Positions 35,866 to 48,383 are shown, numbered from the stretch's first letter. The stretch: 64,000 bases of DNA from Quercus robur (GCF_932294415.1 NC_065535.1:11309282-11373281); one strand, 5' to 3'. Numbers and translations are program-made. Notes: generated by a model not told the origin, from the letters alone.

Positions 35866-36434
35866 GAGGGTGTTTGGTCATTGATTTCAAAACATATTGT
35901 TTAGTGTTTAAACACTGAACAATATTGTTCAAAAACAAAAAAAAATATGTTTGGTAAACCATTCCGGAATAGGGGTGTTTGAAAAATATTGCTCAAAACA
36001 TATGTTTAAAACAATAGTTTTTGAAATCACCTTGAAACTGATTTTGAACAACAAAAACTATTGCTGAGTGGCACTTTTGTAATTAAGTTGAACAGTATTA
36101 AGGCCCACCGGTCAGCTTTTTGAAAGAATGGTCTCACCCACACAGACACAACCCGGCAGCATTTAAAAAATATTTTATATATTTTTTGTACTTTGCTGAT
36201 TTAAAAAATATTTATTTTGTACTTTGTTCAGCTTTTTTTTACCATCTAACACACACATACCAAATACATATTTTATGTTTTTGAACACTGAAACATGTTA
36301 TTTAAACCATGATACCAAACACATTTTTTTTGTTTTATAAACACTAAAAACATGTATTTCAATAACACTTTTTAAATTACAATTTTCACATCTTTTTAAA
36401 CAATAATTTTTGAACTCTATAACCAAACGGGCCC
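35866..36434. mobile_element. PIF/Harbinger-type MITE, copy B only
   Basis: 569 bp with ends GAGGGTGTTTGGTCA and, reverse-complemented, GGGCCCGTTTGGTTA, flanked by TAA on both sides. Copy A reads ATCACTAAGTCTAAGG without it (about 12787). Confidence 0.8.
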
Positions 36435-36668
36435 TAAGTCTACGGAGGATGTCTTTTGCTTGGCCTTGAAGTCTGGGAATCAATTGAGGAAGCTACGTTA
36501 CAGCAAGTCAGCAAGCAAGCAGTGCTTAAAGATGGTGGGGGCAGTGTGGTGAAAGTAATAATGCATTTCATTCCAATTTTCCAAATGGGTAACCGATCAG
36601 TAAGTCTGGTACCAATGTACCACAACCATTTTCACAACTTTAATTGTCAACTTGTCACTTTCTAAAAA

Positions 36669-36700
<32 letters not shown>

Positions 36701-37165
36701 AAAAAAAAAATTGTCAATTTGTCTACATGCAACTTGTGAGTGGTGGAGTTGTAAACCTATGTAAACCCATCATTTTTTTCCTACCACATTACAACTCGCT
36801 ATATAGACAAATTGTGACCAAAATTGTGAAAATTATCGTGGTAGTAGACATACTCTTTGCAAATGGCCCAGGAATTGGTTGCAAGACATGGTCAGGCCTG
36901 GCCATCATGCATGTTCCCAACTACTCCATGTGGATTGTATAATTGAAGATTTATACATACGGAGATTATTTTACAAGCAATATTTTTAAAATCGGTGCTT
37001 TCACCTGTACCTGTATATATGTAGGAGTAGTTACTGACTGCTTGACTGTATCAGTTGGTGTGATTGAATATTCAAGAAAAGGTAGTTGAGGTATTGTTAG
37101 AACTTTAAAAAAATATTAAAAAACACTAAAGAGAAATGAAAGAAGAACGAATTTAGAACAAGGTT

Positions 37166-37180
37166 ATGGGAGAACATTTC
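37166..37180. other. Paralogous empty site for the LINE of copy A
   Basis: Reads ATGGGAGAACATTTC once, the exact sequence that is duplicated around the LINE at 13656-19500. Confidence 0.9.
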
Positions 37181-37859
37181 AAATAGCCATAAAAGGTGCC
37201 TTTTAGAGAAGAGCCGGAACAGACAAATTACATAAATTAAGGGTTCAAAAAGCTTCATCAACAATAAATCAAAGAATATAGAAAATCTCCACAACTTCTT
37301 TCATTCTCATTGATATTACCTATTGTGAGTGCTTTATATTATCGGTCCCATTACACTGAAAGAAAAACATGATTCAAGCCTTGAGCCCATGTGCTGTTAG
37401 TTCAATTCTTACTTCTTAGGACTTCGACTTGCTCGAAGCCTATGCTAATTCAATTTTTAGATTTTTGATGGCTGGCTCAACCCCTATGCTGATTCAGTTT
37501 TTCAAACTTTGATGACTATTTTCATTGCTCCATTGTTTTACTTTTCTGGCCTTGGATGACTTGTTTTACTGATTTGCTGATTCAGTTTTCGAGGCATTTA
37601 ATAAATTGCCCAAAAATCTACTGATTCAATTTTTTCACCAAGAGCCTTATTACTCAACAGGCTCAGGGCATGGTGAGTAAAGTGAGGCAAGGCATTTTTG
37701 TCATCCCTACACAGATTGTAGTTGAGACTTGAGAGGAATCCACCCTCACATCATTACCTCTTCAGGCAAGGGAAGATAACCTGCATAGGACGGAGCATTT
37801 TTGTCATCTATACACCAATAGCAATTGAGAGGAAGCCCTTTTCGCAAGGAGTTTTAGAC

Positions 37860-37981
37860 TCTTCTTTTTGATAATCTAATAGTTATAACAGTGGGAATGG
37901 AGGATTCGAACCTTTGTCTCCTCAAAAAGGGGAACAAGAAGGAAATGCCACTAATTTATAAGCCTTTTGGCCACTCCCAAA
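37860..37981 (-). mobile_element. tRNA-derived SINE, copy B
   Basis: Paralogue of the SINE at 22343-22462, with the same A-box-like and B-box (GGTTCGAA) order on the minus strand. Confidence 0.6.
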
Positions 37982-38970
37982 CAAGAACTTGATCCAAAGG
38001 CCTTCCAATCCCAGTTTGACACACAACAAGGTAAAGGAAAACAAATCCACAAGTGTGTTAAGAAGCATATATGTATGGGCGGCCAAAACAAATGCAAATT
38101 ACATTTTAAGCCTCATTGTTTGTGGGTGGCTTCAAAATTCCCACATATTTAAAAATTTTATATTAAAACCTATACTTCAAAAAAAAATTAATACATACAT
38201 TTATGGTACCTAGTTAAGGAAAAAAAAAATTAACAAAATCCCTTGAAAGTGGCCCTAAGATGGAGAGTTAATAGTTTTGAACCCAAGATACCATGGATCT
38301 CGTGAGGCTTTGGTAACCATTAAACCAACCCCTTGGAATTCAACATTTGTGTGTCTACATATTAATAATGTAGCAACAAAATCATATAAATAACAAAAGT
38401 TAGAAAGAAGTGGATTCGTGCAATCTTACCATTTTCTTTAGTTTAGGGAGTTAATTTTCCAAACTAAAACCAAAAGCGGTCACTTTGCAAGCAACTCAGA
38501 GTTGGAGCATCTCATCTCATTTTTCCCATGATAATTCAAACTGGCCATAGGGAGAAGGAAAGGATCATGAATGGAGGTATCAAAACTTGAGCAAGTTGTG
38601 ACTCTTTGGCCAAAAGCACACACTAACAGGAGCATTATGGAGCGAGGATTATAAAAGTTCTTAGTTCTTACTCATACTTTTAATCACCTTTTTGTGTCGC
38701 ATCATGTCATTCTTGATGTTTCACCAATATTTTCCCTACTACTGCACTTCTTTTCTACAGCCTCAAATAAGTGCAAATTAAGGCATCAATTAATATATTT
38801 GAGATAATTTAATTGGCCTAGATACCTTTGAAGCTAATTACTGAAAAAGAAGATAGATTACATATAAAAAGGAAGGAAAAGAAAGAAAGGTTTATTGATA
38901 AATAATAACAAAAAAGAAGAAGAGGAAAAGCAGTAAAGTGTAAGACCAACACAAAGAAGTGAGACCTAAA

Positions 38971-41900
38971 TTAAAGAGCTTTTTCTTCCTGGGGTTTGGA
39001 AAATGTGCTTCTGAAATAGGGGTAGTAATAATCTAGTTCAAGCTGCTCTAGGATGTGTTTTGTGGCCCAAAGATAAGAATAGTGGCCTTCTATGATTTCT
39101 GTTACATCAACCTGCAAAACCAATGGAAGAATCATCAGTATTGAATAAAATAAAATATGAGCATGAATTACAATACTCAATGAGAAAGATAGGAAACAAA
39201 GTACATACATTCTCAATCCCAGGTACATCAACAGGTTGAATACCAGCTAATCCTTGAGAAAGTAAACTGTACATGTAAAACCTCTTAGTTCTATATAAGT
39301 ATTGAATTCAAAGATAGTACTAATTAAAAGAGTTAGAGGAGACAAATAGCAGTGCGTCAGATGCAGTAATTCAGGGTATCACATAACTTGAAAATAATAA
39401 TAATAGGTCACCATTATAAATGGTGGGAATTCCTAGTCTAACAATAAACCATAGGGTTTAAGAAATTCCAAGCAGATATATATTAATTATGTTGGCAATC
39501 TATTTCATATAATTAAGATTCAGGTACACTTTTGGGCCCTTAAAGTTTGGGGTTATTTTCATTTTAGCCCTTGCATTCCAAAATTTTTATTTTAACTCTT
39601 CATATTTGATTCCGTTTTCATATTGGCCTACCATCCAATTCTGTTAGTAATCTAAATGTTAAGTACCAAATAAATGGTGTCCATTAAGCCACATCACCTC
39701 ATATATTGTCAAGTATCACCAGATTATTAACAGAAATGGATAATATGGCCAATATGATAACAAAATCAAACATAAAGGGTCAAAATGAAAATTTTGAACT
39801 GTAAAGAGCCAAAATGAAAACAACCCTAGAATTTTAAGGGCCAAAAGTGTACTTTTGTCTATAATTAACTAATCATCTCCCAAGTAGTAATGACTAGGTG
39901 AGGCATAATTCATAATTTTATTGTAAAAACAATGGGCAGTATTTAAGATATCAAGGAACAAGGAAAATTTCTAGTCAAGGCCCAAGTCCAACCCTACTAG
40001 GTGTACAAGGGAAAAAAATCCTAGTCCAATCATACTTGGTGTGCAAGCAAAGAAATCTTGATTCTACTTGTATTGCAAGTCTTTTAACTCTAATTAGTCT
40101 AGAACATTTATCTAAACCACATTTATTTTCGTCTTTCTATTTTCACAAACAGTATATAAGTATCTGAAATAAGCACAATATTTTCTTCTCATGTTTGCTG
40201 ATAATATAAGAGTTACTAAAATATCCTCCTTCACAAAAACAATGTCCAAATTTACATGTGAATGACCTATATACCTTGCACGGAAAATAATGCCAAGTGT
40301 CCAGTCAGTTGTGGAATAAGCATTCACAAATCTGCCAGCAACCATCTGCAAACCACTACCAAGCTCTAGTACAACAGACCACTACCAACCTCTTGAAAAA
40401 AAAATAGCAGTATAGAAAAGCTTGTACAATGAACCAATCAAGAAATCACAAACGCAGCCAACTACCTTTCTAGCCTCCTTCCAATTTTCATCTTTAATTG
40501 AAACTGGTGCTCCAAGAAGAACAACCCGTTCTACAAGTCCAGCTACAAAAATATAACAAAAAAGAAACTTCACTCAAATAACAATCCCATCTATCAACAA
40601 ATTTGAAACAACAATCCCATCTATCAACAAACATGAAGCAGAGTGAACACTACCATTATCTCCTTTTGCATCGGCCAAACAATGGAGACATTTAAAAATT
40701 ACTCGTGCCCCCAGTGAGAAACCTATGAGTGTTACAGGCCTGGACCATGCATGGAGAAGCTAGGGATGATACCAACAATCTCACAAATATATTTTTAAAT
40801 TAACATGAAATTTTTCTACCTGTTTCCTTGCAATCCCTTCAACAACACTTCAGCAAGCAACTTCCCAGCTTTATCTGACCTAAACAAAAAGAAAGGAGAG
40901 GCTAGAATTAAATTGAAAGGGAAACCAAGATTCTCAGTACTCACTCATGCTCAATACTAATATTTCAAACTTGTGTTCCTGACAGTTAGAATGCTAAAAA
41001 TTTAAGAGACTAATTTAATGCACACATGCAAAGACCATGAAGAATGTTGCCGGATTTGAAGACTAACTAAAAAAACAACTGCAGTATAATGTGCACTTCT
41101 CTAATGGCAAGTACGTCTAGTTTTTTCCAGAATTACTAGGAGCATTTTGCAACTTCTGTTCACTGGATTGGGATGTCAAGTGTAATGAATGTCATCCAAT
41201 TATATCACCACCCTCCCCCCCCCCCCCCCCAAAAAATACTACTTGCATTAGGCTACTTGATGAAAAATTCATGTACAATCCAGAGCATCATGGTACAGTG
41301 GGAAAATCATCCCTTCCTAGAAGGAACAGGTATTCCAAATTCATTATTTTTGGCCAAGCAAACCAGCGTATCAATGAAATTCCTATGTTGTGCACATAAA
41401 TGAAGGTCACCACTCAACACACTGTTGCCTCTGTGTATAATATGCATATATTGAAACTTAAGACTACTTTCCTATATCTTCCATCTAGATAAGTAGGTCT
41501 TCCCTAGGCCAAAAATAAAAAACAAAACAAAAGATAACTAACCTGTCCACAGCAATTGCCCATTTGCTGTCTATAAGATCAGATGCTGTGATTAATGTAG
41601 CTGGCAAAGCCAATGCCGCCACAAGTGTGCTTAGTACGGTCATCATGGCACCTTGTTTCATTAACTGCAATGCAACTCCTGCAAAAGGAGAAAATGTTGT
41701 CAGTCATTAAAATGCAACCTATAGACGGTCATTAGTAGTGAGAGTTATAAGGTTCAAGAAAATACTTGAAGTAAGCCAATCCCGAATTGCAGTGCTCAAT
41801 GCAATCAAATTCTTAGATTCCCACCAGAGAGCATACCTATATATTGCACTCCTTTAATATGAATTACTAAGTAGAAAGACATGAGAATCTATTTTTTAGG

Positions 41901-43349
41901 CAATGGAAGTCTCTAGTGGAAAAACCCCTTGTGAAGAACCAAAAGATCTTTTAAAAGTTAGATTAAGAATAAATTGATGATGCATCATATAAACCATAAA
42001 AATCAATTGATCATAAGTGGAAAATCCTTGGTCATGAAACTAGAGGATATAAAATGGAAAGATCAGAGATTTTGACAGAAACCAAAGGTAAGAGACCAAG
42101 AAAAGGAGGGGTGGCGGGTGAGGGGTGCAAATACATATGAAATTGCTAGCCTACATCAAATTCTAGAAATACAAATTTCCAACCTTACTAAAGAATACAG
42201 GTTCTATTTTTCAGATAATTTGGTAATAATGTGTTTCATACCTCTCCAAGTTATCATAATGACCCTCCCAAGGTCTTATAAAATCTTCTACATCAATAAC
42301 CAGTCCTGAAACCAAAATTCCAGCTGCTAGTCGCTGGGGGAAAAAAGTTATGTTAATAATTGGAAGCAATGAGCATAGACAACATTCAATACTTAAAAAA
42401 GTATTGGTTGTATCATCATTCCAATGAGAGACCTGCTTGAAATAGGCTTAAAACACTCTCCCCCTAGGGAAAAAAATACAGATAAAATGATAAAGGGACT
42501 CACGCCTTGGTTATGATTTCCTCCAACTACTTTGAACTCAAATTCTTCAATGCATCCAATTCTTCTAGCCATTTTAGTCCCTGAAAGGCCAGCTCCAGCG
42601 GCTGTGATGCAAAAAGTATGAGTGGCTTTATCCTTGTACACTGTTTTTTCGCTTTCAATTTTAAGATATAGAAGCAATGCTTGAGGATGTTCCTAAACTT
42701 GCTTTTCAGCAGTCGTATACACATTAAACTCCAGACAAAGCACCGGTTTAAGTTGTAGAATCCTTTGAAGTCTCTGTCCTTAACTAACATAGTGCATAGA
42801 TTGGTTTTGTATAGGGTTATGATTCTGCAAGATTGTATGCAAACTTCACAACATCAAGATTAAGTCATTGCATAGATTACCACAGTTAAAAATATCAAGG
42901 CCCAAACTCGATTATAACTTTAATCTAGGTTCACTATATCTAATTCTACTTTGAGTGCAAAAAAAGTAAGCATAGTCTTACTTGGCGTACAAACAAAGTA
43001 ATCCTAATTCTATTTGTATTTCAAGTATTGTTAGTCTCTAGGAAGTCTACTATAAATACTCATCAATGAGCCTTTCGCTATTGGCCTATAAGGTTGAACC
43101 ATGTTGATTTCAGACATTCTCTCTCTTTCTCTTTCTACCATCTCTTTCTTCTTTATTTTCTTATTTATACTTTCCCACACTTTATCATGGTGTCAAAATT
43201 AGGTATTGCCTTTTCTATTGTATTAATTAAAAGTTATGTTTTATCTTTTCTAACAACCACTATAACCACGTAAATTGGTATTATTTAGGACTGTGACCCT
43301 TACCAAGCTGTTTGCAAACATCACAGAATCAAATTAAGTCCCCCCCCCC

Positions 43350-43393
<44 letters not shown>

Positions 43394-46300
43394 TACATAC
43401 ACACAGATGCAAACACATACATTCAATGGCAAATTTTTTGTAAACTGACTGTCTTAAAAAACATGAAAAGCTAGATTGGGCACTTTGTAATTTTCTTACT
43501 TCATATTTTGGATCAATTACAACAGCAGTTGAAACATTATACAAATAAACAAATGAAGATGGCATCCTATATAAGATTGTCATTAAATTTCTGATCACAA
43601 CACATTTTCCGTTTAAATGGAAAAAGCCAAAAGCAAAAACTATCTAAAAAAGAAATTTGTTTCCTCTTATCCTTTAGCACTTCATAGTTAATCACAAATT
43701 TTAGAAAAGAAATTCCATTTTACATACCTCCAAATGATGCAGCAACAGTAGTAGAACCAGCTACAGATCCTGTGGCACTTGCGGCAGCAGCAAATCCACT
43801 AGCTCCAATCGCAGGGACAACACTACCCAATGTAGGAGCCAGAGCACCCAAACCCTGTGCAACAGCTGGGGCAGCTAGGCCTATGATAAAATAAAATAAT
43901 GTCAATGATAAATAACAATTGCTCATATTAGCATAAATTTTTTGAAGAAATGATATCCATTCTAGTAAAACCAATAGTTCCCATACCACCAGTGATGGCC
44001 ATCAAGGTTCCTCCAGTCAAAGCAGCAGCACCAATGATACTTCCCCGCTTCCATGTATCCCAAGAGCTCTCTGGGGTATCTGATTTTTTTTCCTTTGCTC
44101 CTTCATCTTTCTCAGAAGCCATTAGAGAGGAAGTAGCTATTATCTCCATGGCTTCCTGTTAAAGACCAAAGTTTTCATAAATGGCACATGGAAAAACTTC
44201 TGAAAGCGTATGACTAATATTGTAGGCCAGCTCATAAGTAATCCAAAACATTATTAATGCACACATGCACGCACATTCTTGTTTGAAATATAAGAGGCTA
44301 GTTTGTCATGAAAGAGCAGAAACTACCTAGAAGTTTAACCAATTAAAGGGAGGTTACAGTAAATAAATAGTTTAACTAGACTAACCATTTTTATCCATTT
44401 GACACCAAGCCATGTTGCCAGCAACCTTAAAGCCACACGATGCCGAGCATCATAGCCCTTTCCTAATTGAGAGCATCTCTTTTCATCTTCAGTATTCTTT
44501 GCAACACAAGCTGAAAGTAGCATGTAAAGAACTGTCACTTTCCTCTGATAGCTGATCAATGTTCCCTCTTCCACAGGTTTCTCACAAGCTTCACCTATAG
44601 ATTCATTAGAAGCTTTTTCTCCAGAAGAAGTTTGGGACCTTGTCTTTTGTGTGTTTTCATAAGGCTCTCCAGCCACATCAGAGATTGATTCTGTCCCAAA
44701 ATTGGAATATTTCTCGTAGCATTTGATTTCATATTCACGACTCCCATTGTTTTCCTCATTGGAAGGAGGAAGGCTCTCCATACTAAGCACCATAGCATCA
44801 ACAACTTTTGTCAAAGCTAGTTCCTTATCAGATTTTTCTGAAGAAGGTCCATCACTTGCTTCTGAGAGTAACGTCAAGAACTGAAAATAAAATGAATGTC
44901 GTATTCAACAAAAACGAGATATAGCAAAGGGTCAAGCCAAAAACGTGATGAAAAATAAATAAATTTGAAAAAATGATTTATTTGTAGGTCAATAAGACAT
45001 AATTTTCTTTACTAGAGGAGCTATGAAGTATACCAAGCCACTGGCTTGCTCTCTGCTAATTGTAAATTGAACAAGCAACCAGGAAAGAACTCATAATCCA
45101 CAATGAATCATAGTGTCATGAAGTTTCTGGTGACATACTTCTTTAATTTCTCTAATTAATGGAAAACCATCAAATCAAGCACAATTCTAATTGACATAAA
45201 TAGTAATCAACTACAATTTTTCTTTGTTTGCTAGGACTCCTCTTTCACATAATAAAAAATTCAAACAAATGCTCATTATACTGTAATCAGGAGCCATAAC
45301 ATTAACATCAATAAAAGAAAGTTGAACTAAGGATAAGCACATGTCCACATTGGAGAACAAGTGCTAGGATGTCAATGCTTCAGCCAAGGGCATAAGCTCC
45401 TCAAGATTTATGAGCAAGCATGATAGAGAATACCACACACACACACACTATTATTGGAAACCAATCCACTTTAATACTGATTGTCATTAATCAACAGAAT
45501 TGAAGTAGCCAGCAGTCAAAGAGCCATTTCTCTTATAACAAGTCAAGCATTCATTGCCTTAGAAGAATTAAAAACCTACTTTTCTTCCTTTTTTATGTTA
45601 ATATTTTATTTTAGTCAGAAAACTTTCTTTCATTCTTAAATAGTTCACAGAAGAGACATACAACTCCAACGTGATGCCGGACTTGTGAAGAAGTTCCTGC
45701 AGTTTCCTTTAACCCTTGCCAAGCTTGGTCATTCACTTCAAGAAACCTGTTCATGTTCATACAAAAATTCCCAACTATCCTTAGAATTACAAACTCCTAA
45801 GAATTTAAAATATATGTATATAATTGAATACATACATATATATTGTCTTGGTGTATGCTTTTTGCAAATTATATAGTTTCAGTGGATGAAAGTTGAAACT
45901 AGAAGTAGAGTTAATGCCAAGTTAGAAATTTGACGAGACGCTCTATAATCTAAAGGCTCTTAATTAAGTATTACTAAAACAGAGTACAAAGAATGTAAGT
46001 TTAGTAAAAGTAGAAACAAAAAGGAAGGGGCGGTAAGACTTGGCGGTCAAGAGATAAAAAAGAGCAGCAACTTTTCATATCTTGGATTAATAATTTATAA
46101 AGATGGAGAGATTGAAGAGGATGTGAATCATAGGATAAGATTAGGATAGATGAAGTGGAGAAGCGAATCAAGAGTATTGTTCAACCATAGAATACCTATT
46201 AAGGCTTTGTTGTTGTTGTATATATCACAGAATCTTATTTACCTAACAATCTTTAAAACTAGTTAAATGATTAAATTTACTAGAAGATCCTGATTTTGAA

Positions 46301-46660
46301 CTTGTTTACACTCTACCTCCCAGTTTTTTAAATCTCACATATTAACAATTGTTAATTTATTCATAAAAAATAACATAATGCATAGATATATAGTAAAAGA
46401 AAGAAACAACAAAAAGAGTACCTGAAAACAGGCCAAAGCAAGCCAGATTTCTCGTGGACCCAAAGATGAGGATCTTCGGAAACTGAAGCGTTTTTTCCTT
46501 CGCTTATAGTTACACCTTCTTCAATCGGCTCCTCATCTAGAGTGACCAAACTATTTAGAGGCTGAGTTTGGTGGAGCTGAGACTGGTGAATTGCAAGTGC
46601 AAACAGAGCTGCCGCAGCATATCGCTGTGAAGGCGTCAATACCGAAATCTCCATTTCCAT
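38971..46660 (-). CDS. DUF726/TMCO4-like membrane-associated alpha/beta-hydrolase protein, 676 aa
   Basis: Fifteen exons, all introns GT-AG: 46660-46422, 45746-45662, 44880-44386, 44155-43987, 43880-43728, 42601-42504, 42333-42242, 41836-41766, 41678-41543, 40879-40820, 40739-40654, 40542-40466, 40345-40275, 39266-39209, 39111-38971. Total 2031 nt, in phase throughout. Start MEMEISVLTPSQRYAAAALF. Residues 109-273 are polar and then helical. Residues about 310-375 (exons 4-5) are Gly/Ala-rich hydrophobic segments, and about 480-500 is another hydrophobic stretch. The nucleophile elbow GFSLGAR places Ser near residue 541, with VVLLGAPVS and FVNAYSTTDWTL after it and a candidate catalytic His near 640 (EGHYSYL). 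Family: Pfam DUF726, human TMCO4 and yeast Mil1, thought to be lipase-like; substrate unknown. The length matches Arabidopsis homologues as I recall them. The truncated duplicate lies at 23451-29305. Confidence 0.92.
39531..39856. mobile_element. Mutator-type MITE in DUF726 intron 14 (copy B)
   Basis: Same inverted ends and position as 24002-24335, so a shared, pre-duplication insertion in the intron between exons 13 and 14. Confidence 0.65.
43340..43390. repeat. C run and (CT)n microsatellite in intron 5
   Basis: C12 is followed by about 18 CT units. In copy A the same place (27839-27856) has only a short CT repeat. Confidence 0.9.
46073..46208 (+). mobile_element. RTE-type LINE reverse-transcriptase fragment in DUF726 intron 1
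   Basis: The plus strand translates to FSYLGLIIYKDGEIEEDVN, then HRIRLG, a stop, and MKWRSESRVLFNHRIPIKA. This is the conserved C-terminal reverse-transcriptase segment of plant RTE-like elements (KDGEI-EDV-HRI ... MKWR). It is a short relic, antisense to the host gene. Confidence 0.7.
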
Positions 46661-46796
46661 GACTCTTCAATAATATTGAAATCCTAATCAACCATTAATC
46701 TGTTTCGGTTTGAACTTCGGAGTTAGAATGTGAATATCACAGTATTTAATAGTGAAAATTGGAAGCAAGTGACTGATTCAAATATATGTACTTAAC

Positions 46797-46997
46797 GAGA
46801 AATTATAAGATCCACATAGTTGACAAGTGATGTGGTCCACCATTCCACTAAAAAACTTCCACTTGTTTAAAATTGTTAGTTAGAAATTTTTTTTAAACAT
46901 AAATTAATTACTGGCTCAGCAATTTTAAACAAGTGGAAGTTTTTTAGTGGAATGGTGGACAAATGATATGGTCCACCAGAGCACTCTATAATTTCTC
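46797..46997. mobile_element. Mutator-type MITE with perfect 9-bp target duplication
   Basis: 201-bp palindrome-like element with ends GAGAAATTATAAGATCC and (reverse complement) GAGAAATTATAGAGTGC, flanked on both sides by GTACTTAAC (46788-46796, 46998-47006). It lies about 130 bp upstream of the DUF726 start codon and so may overlap its promoter. Confidence 0.85.
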
Positions 46998-47199
46998 GTA
47001 CTTAACCAAACCGCCTTTTACTTTTTCAAAATCGCATTCGCACCAAATTCGCCGAATGAGTGAATTATGAAATGGGAACAGCTATTTATCCATGCGCACA
47101 CAGGAGCTTTGATACGTGACATCACGTGATGTAACTTCCTATGTGGAAAACGAAAATCTTCTGTACACCTGGAGTCAGCGTGGCATCCTCTAATTTTGC

Positions 47200-47345
47200 A
47201 TTACACTTGTTTACCATTTCATTAAAAGACTCTCACCTATTTAAAATTACTGAGTCAAAAATTTTTTCAAACAGAAACTAACTATTAATTTAGCAATTTT
47301 AATTAAGTGAGAATTTTTTTTATTGGAATGAGTTCCTTTGCTTAA
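47200..47345. mobile_element. Third copy of the same MITE family, degraded
   Basis: Contains ACTTGTTTACCATTTCATTA, CCTATTTAAAATTACTGAG and, inverted, AATTTTAATTAAGTGAGAAT, matching the inner arms of the elements at 2394 and 46797. Outer ends are not recognisable. Confidence 0.5.
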
Positions 47346-47470
47346 CCGATGGGACACTTTCAAGAAGATATGTCTTGGCTGAAAGTAGATGACAATATTA
47401 ATCGCAATAAATGTGATTGAAGGTAGGTGAGAAATAATAAATGTTTATGTAAGATAGGATGGATCAATCT

Positions 47471-47530
47471 GAGAGATGACCAAGTGGTCAAGGTGGATGG
47501 GACTGGGTACCCATCCGATTAGGGGCCGAT
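47471..47530 (+). other. tRNA-Ser-like fragment (pseudogene or SINE head)
   Basis: TGACCAAGTGGTCAAGGT matches a Ser/Leu-type D arm and A box, followed by GGATGGGACTGGGTACCCAT, close to a serine anticodon arm. No B box or closing acceptor stem follows, so it is not a working tRNA gene. Confidence 0.35.
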
Positions 47531-48383
47531 TGTAGAGTACTTTACACCTAATATGATGTCTTTCACAAGATCGAAAAGGACCATTGGCCTGATGATTTGG
47601 AAGTTTTTTTTTTCTAAGGTTTGAGAAGCCCAAGCTCGGGGATTGCAATTATAAACAAAAAGTCCCCCCCCCCCCCCCAAAACCCCCTTTTTGTTTGTCT
47701 CTTTGCACAACAACTCATCGGCTTAGATTCAATTTACTTATATAACTTATAGTAAATGTGAAGTTTGTTAAGGCTTGATATTGTATATATAAGCTATCGA
47801 GTTGAATCACGCTAATATTTATTTTAGGTCTCAATTTCACTCTCACATTCTTAATCACATAAAAATTATAATATGGTATCAAAGACAATCCTCACAAGGG
47901 TATATGAAACCCTTGAACCAATTGTTGAACAATCACAACCAATGTCATTATTCCGATTATGGGTGTCACTATCATTCAACCACCCACAACGCTTTCATTT
48001 GCTGATTTCATCATTATGGTCACTGGTACAACCATTAGTTGACCATAATAACCATCCTCCAATTGATTGTCACCGGTCAATACCACAAAGTGTCATCAAC
48101 ATCTATTTTACACATTACATTCCACATTTTGCATTTCAAACTCAAGTTGTCTTTAAGCTTACATGGGCACTTTGAGTTTGAGGGGTATAAAAAATATCAA
48201 TTTATATTCAATATACTTATATGACTTTATACAACTTGTATTTTTGTAGTGCATGTAATACATATTATAACTTGTACAAAGTCTTATGGTTAGTTTACAA
48301 TTAGCCTATGATCCAATGTAGTCTCTAACCATATCCCTAATATGTCATGAATCTAGGCTGTTAGGTTAAACCATAATAGTTAG
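47531..48383. other. AT-rich spacer, no gene
   Basis: Holds a C15 run at 47664-47678 and no supported frame. Small open stretches here lack any family features. Confidence 0.5.

Larger units (their letters stand above)
36435..38970. other. Spacer of copy B between the glycine-rich and DUF726 genes
   Basis: Collinear with copy A but lacks its LINE (empty site 37166-37180), its MITE (about 37200) and its two hAT elements (about 37420 and 37737). It holds an A-rich run at 36669-36710 and the SINE at 37860. No gene supported. Confidence 0.6.
30258..44840 (+). repeat. Right copy (B) of the tandem segmental duplication
   Basis: Collinear and same-strand with 2172-29305. Copy-specific insertions here are two solo LTRs (31607, 33149) and one MITE (35866), about 2.3 kb in all. 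The DUF726 gene continues intact beyond the duplication edge to 46660, so copy B sits at the ancestral gene and copy A is the partial duplicate. Confidence 0.92.
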
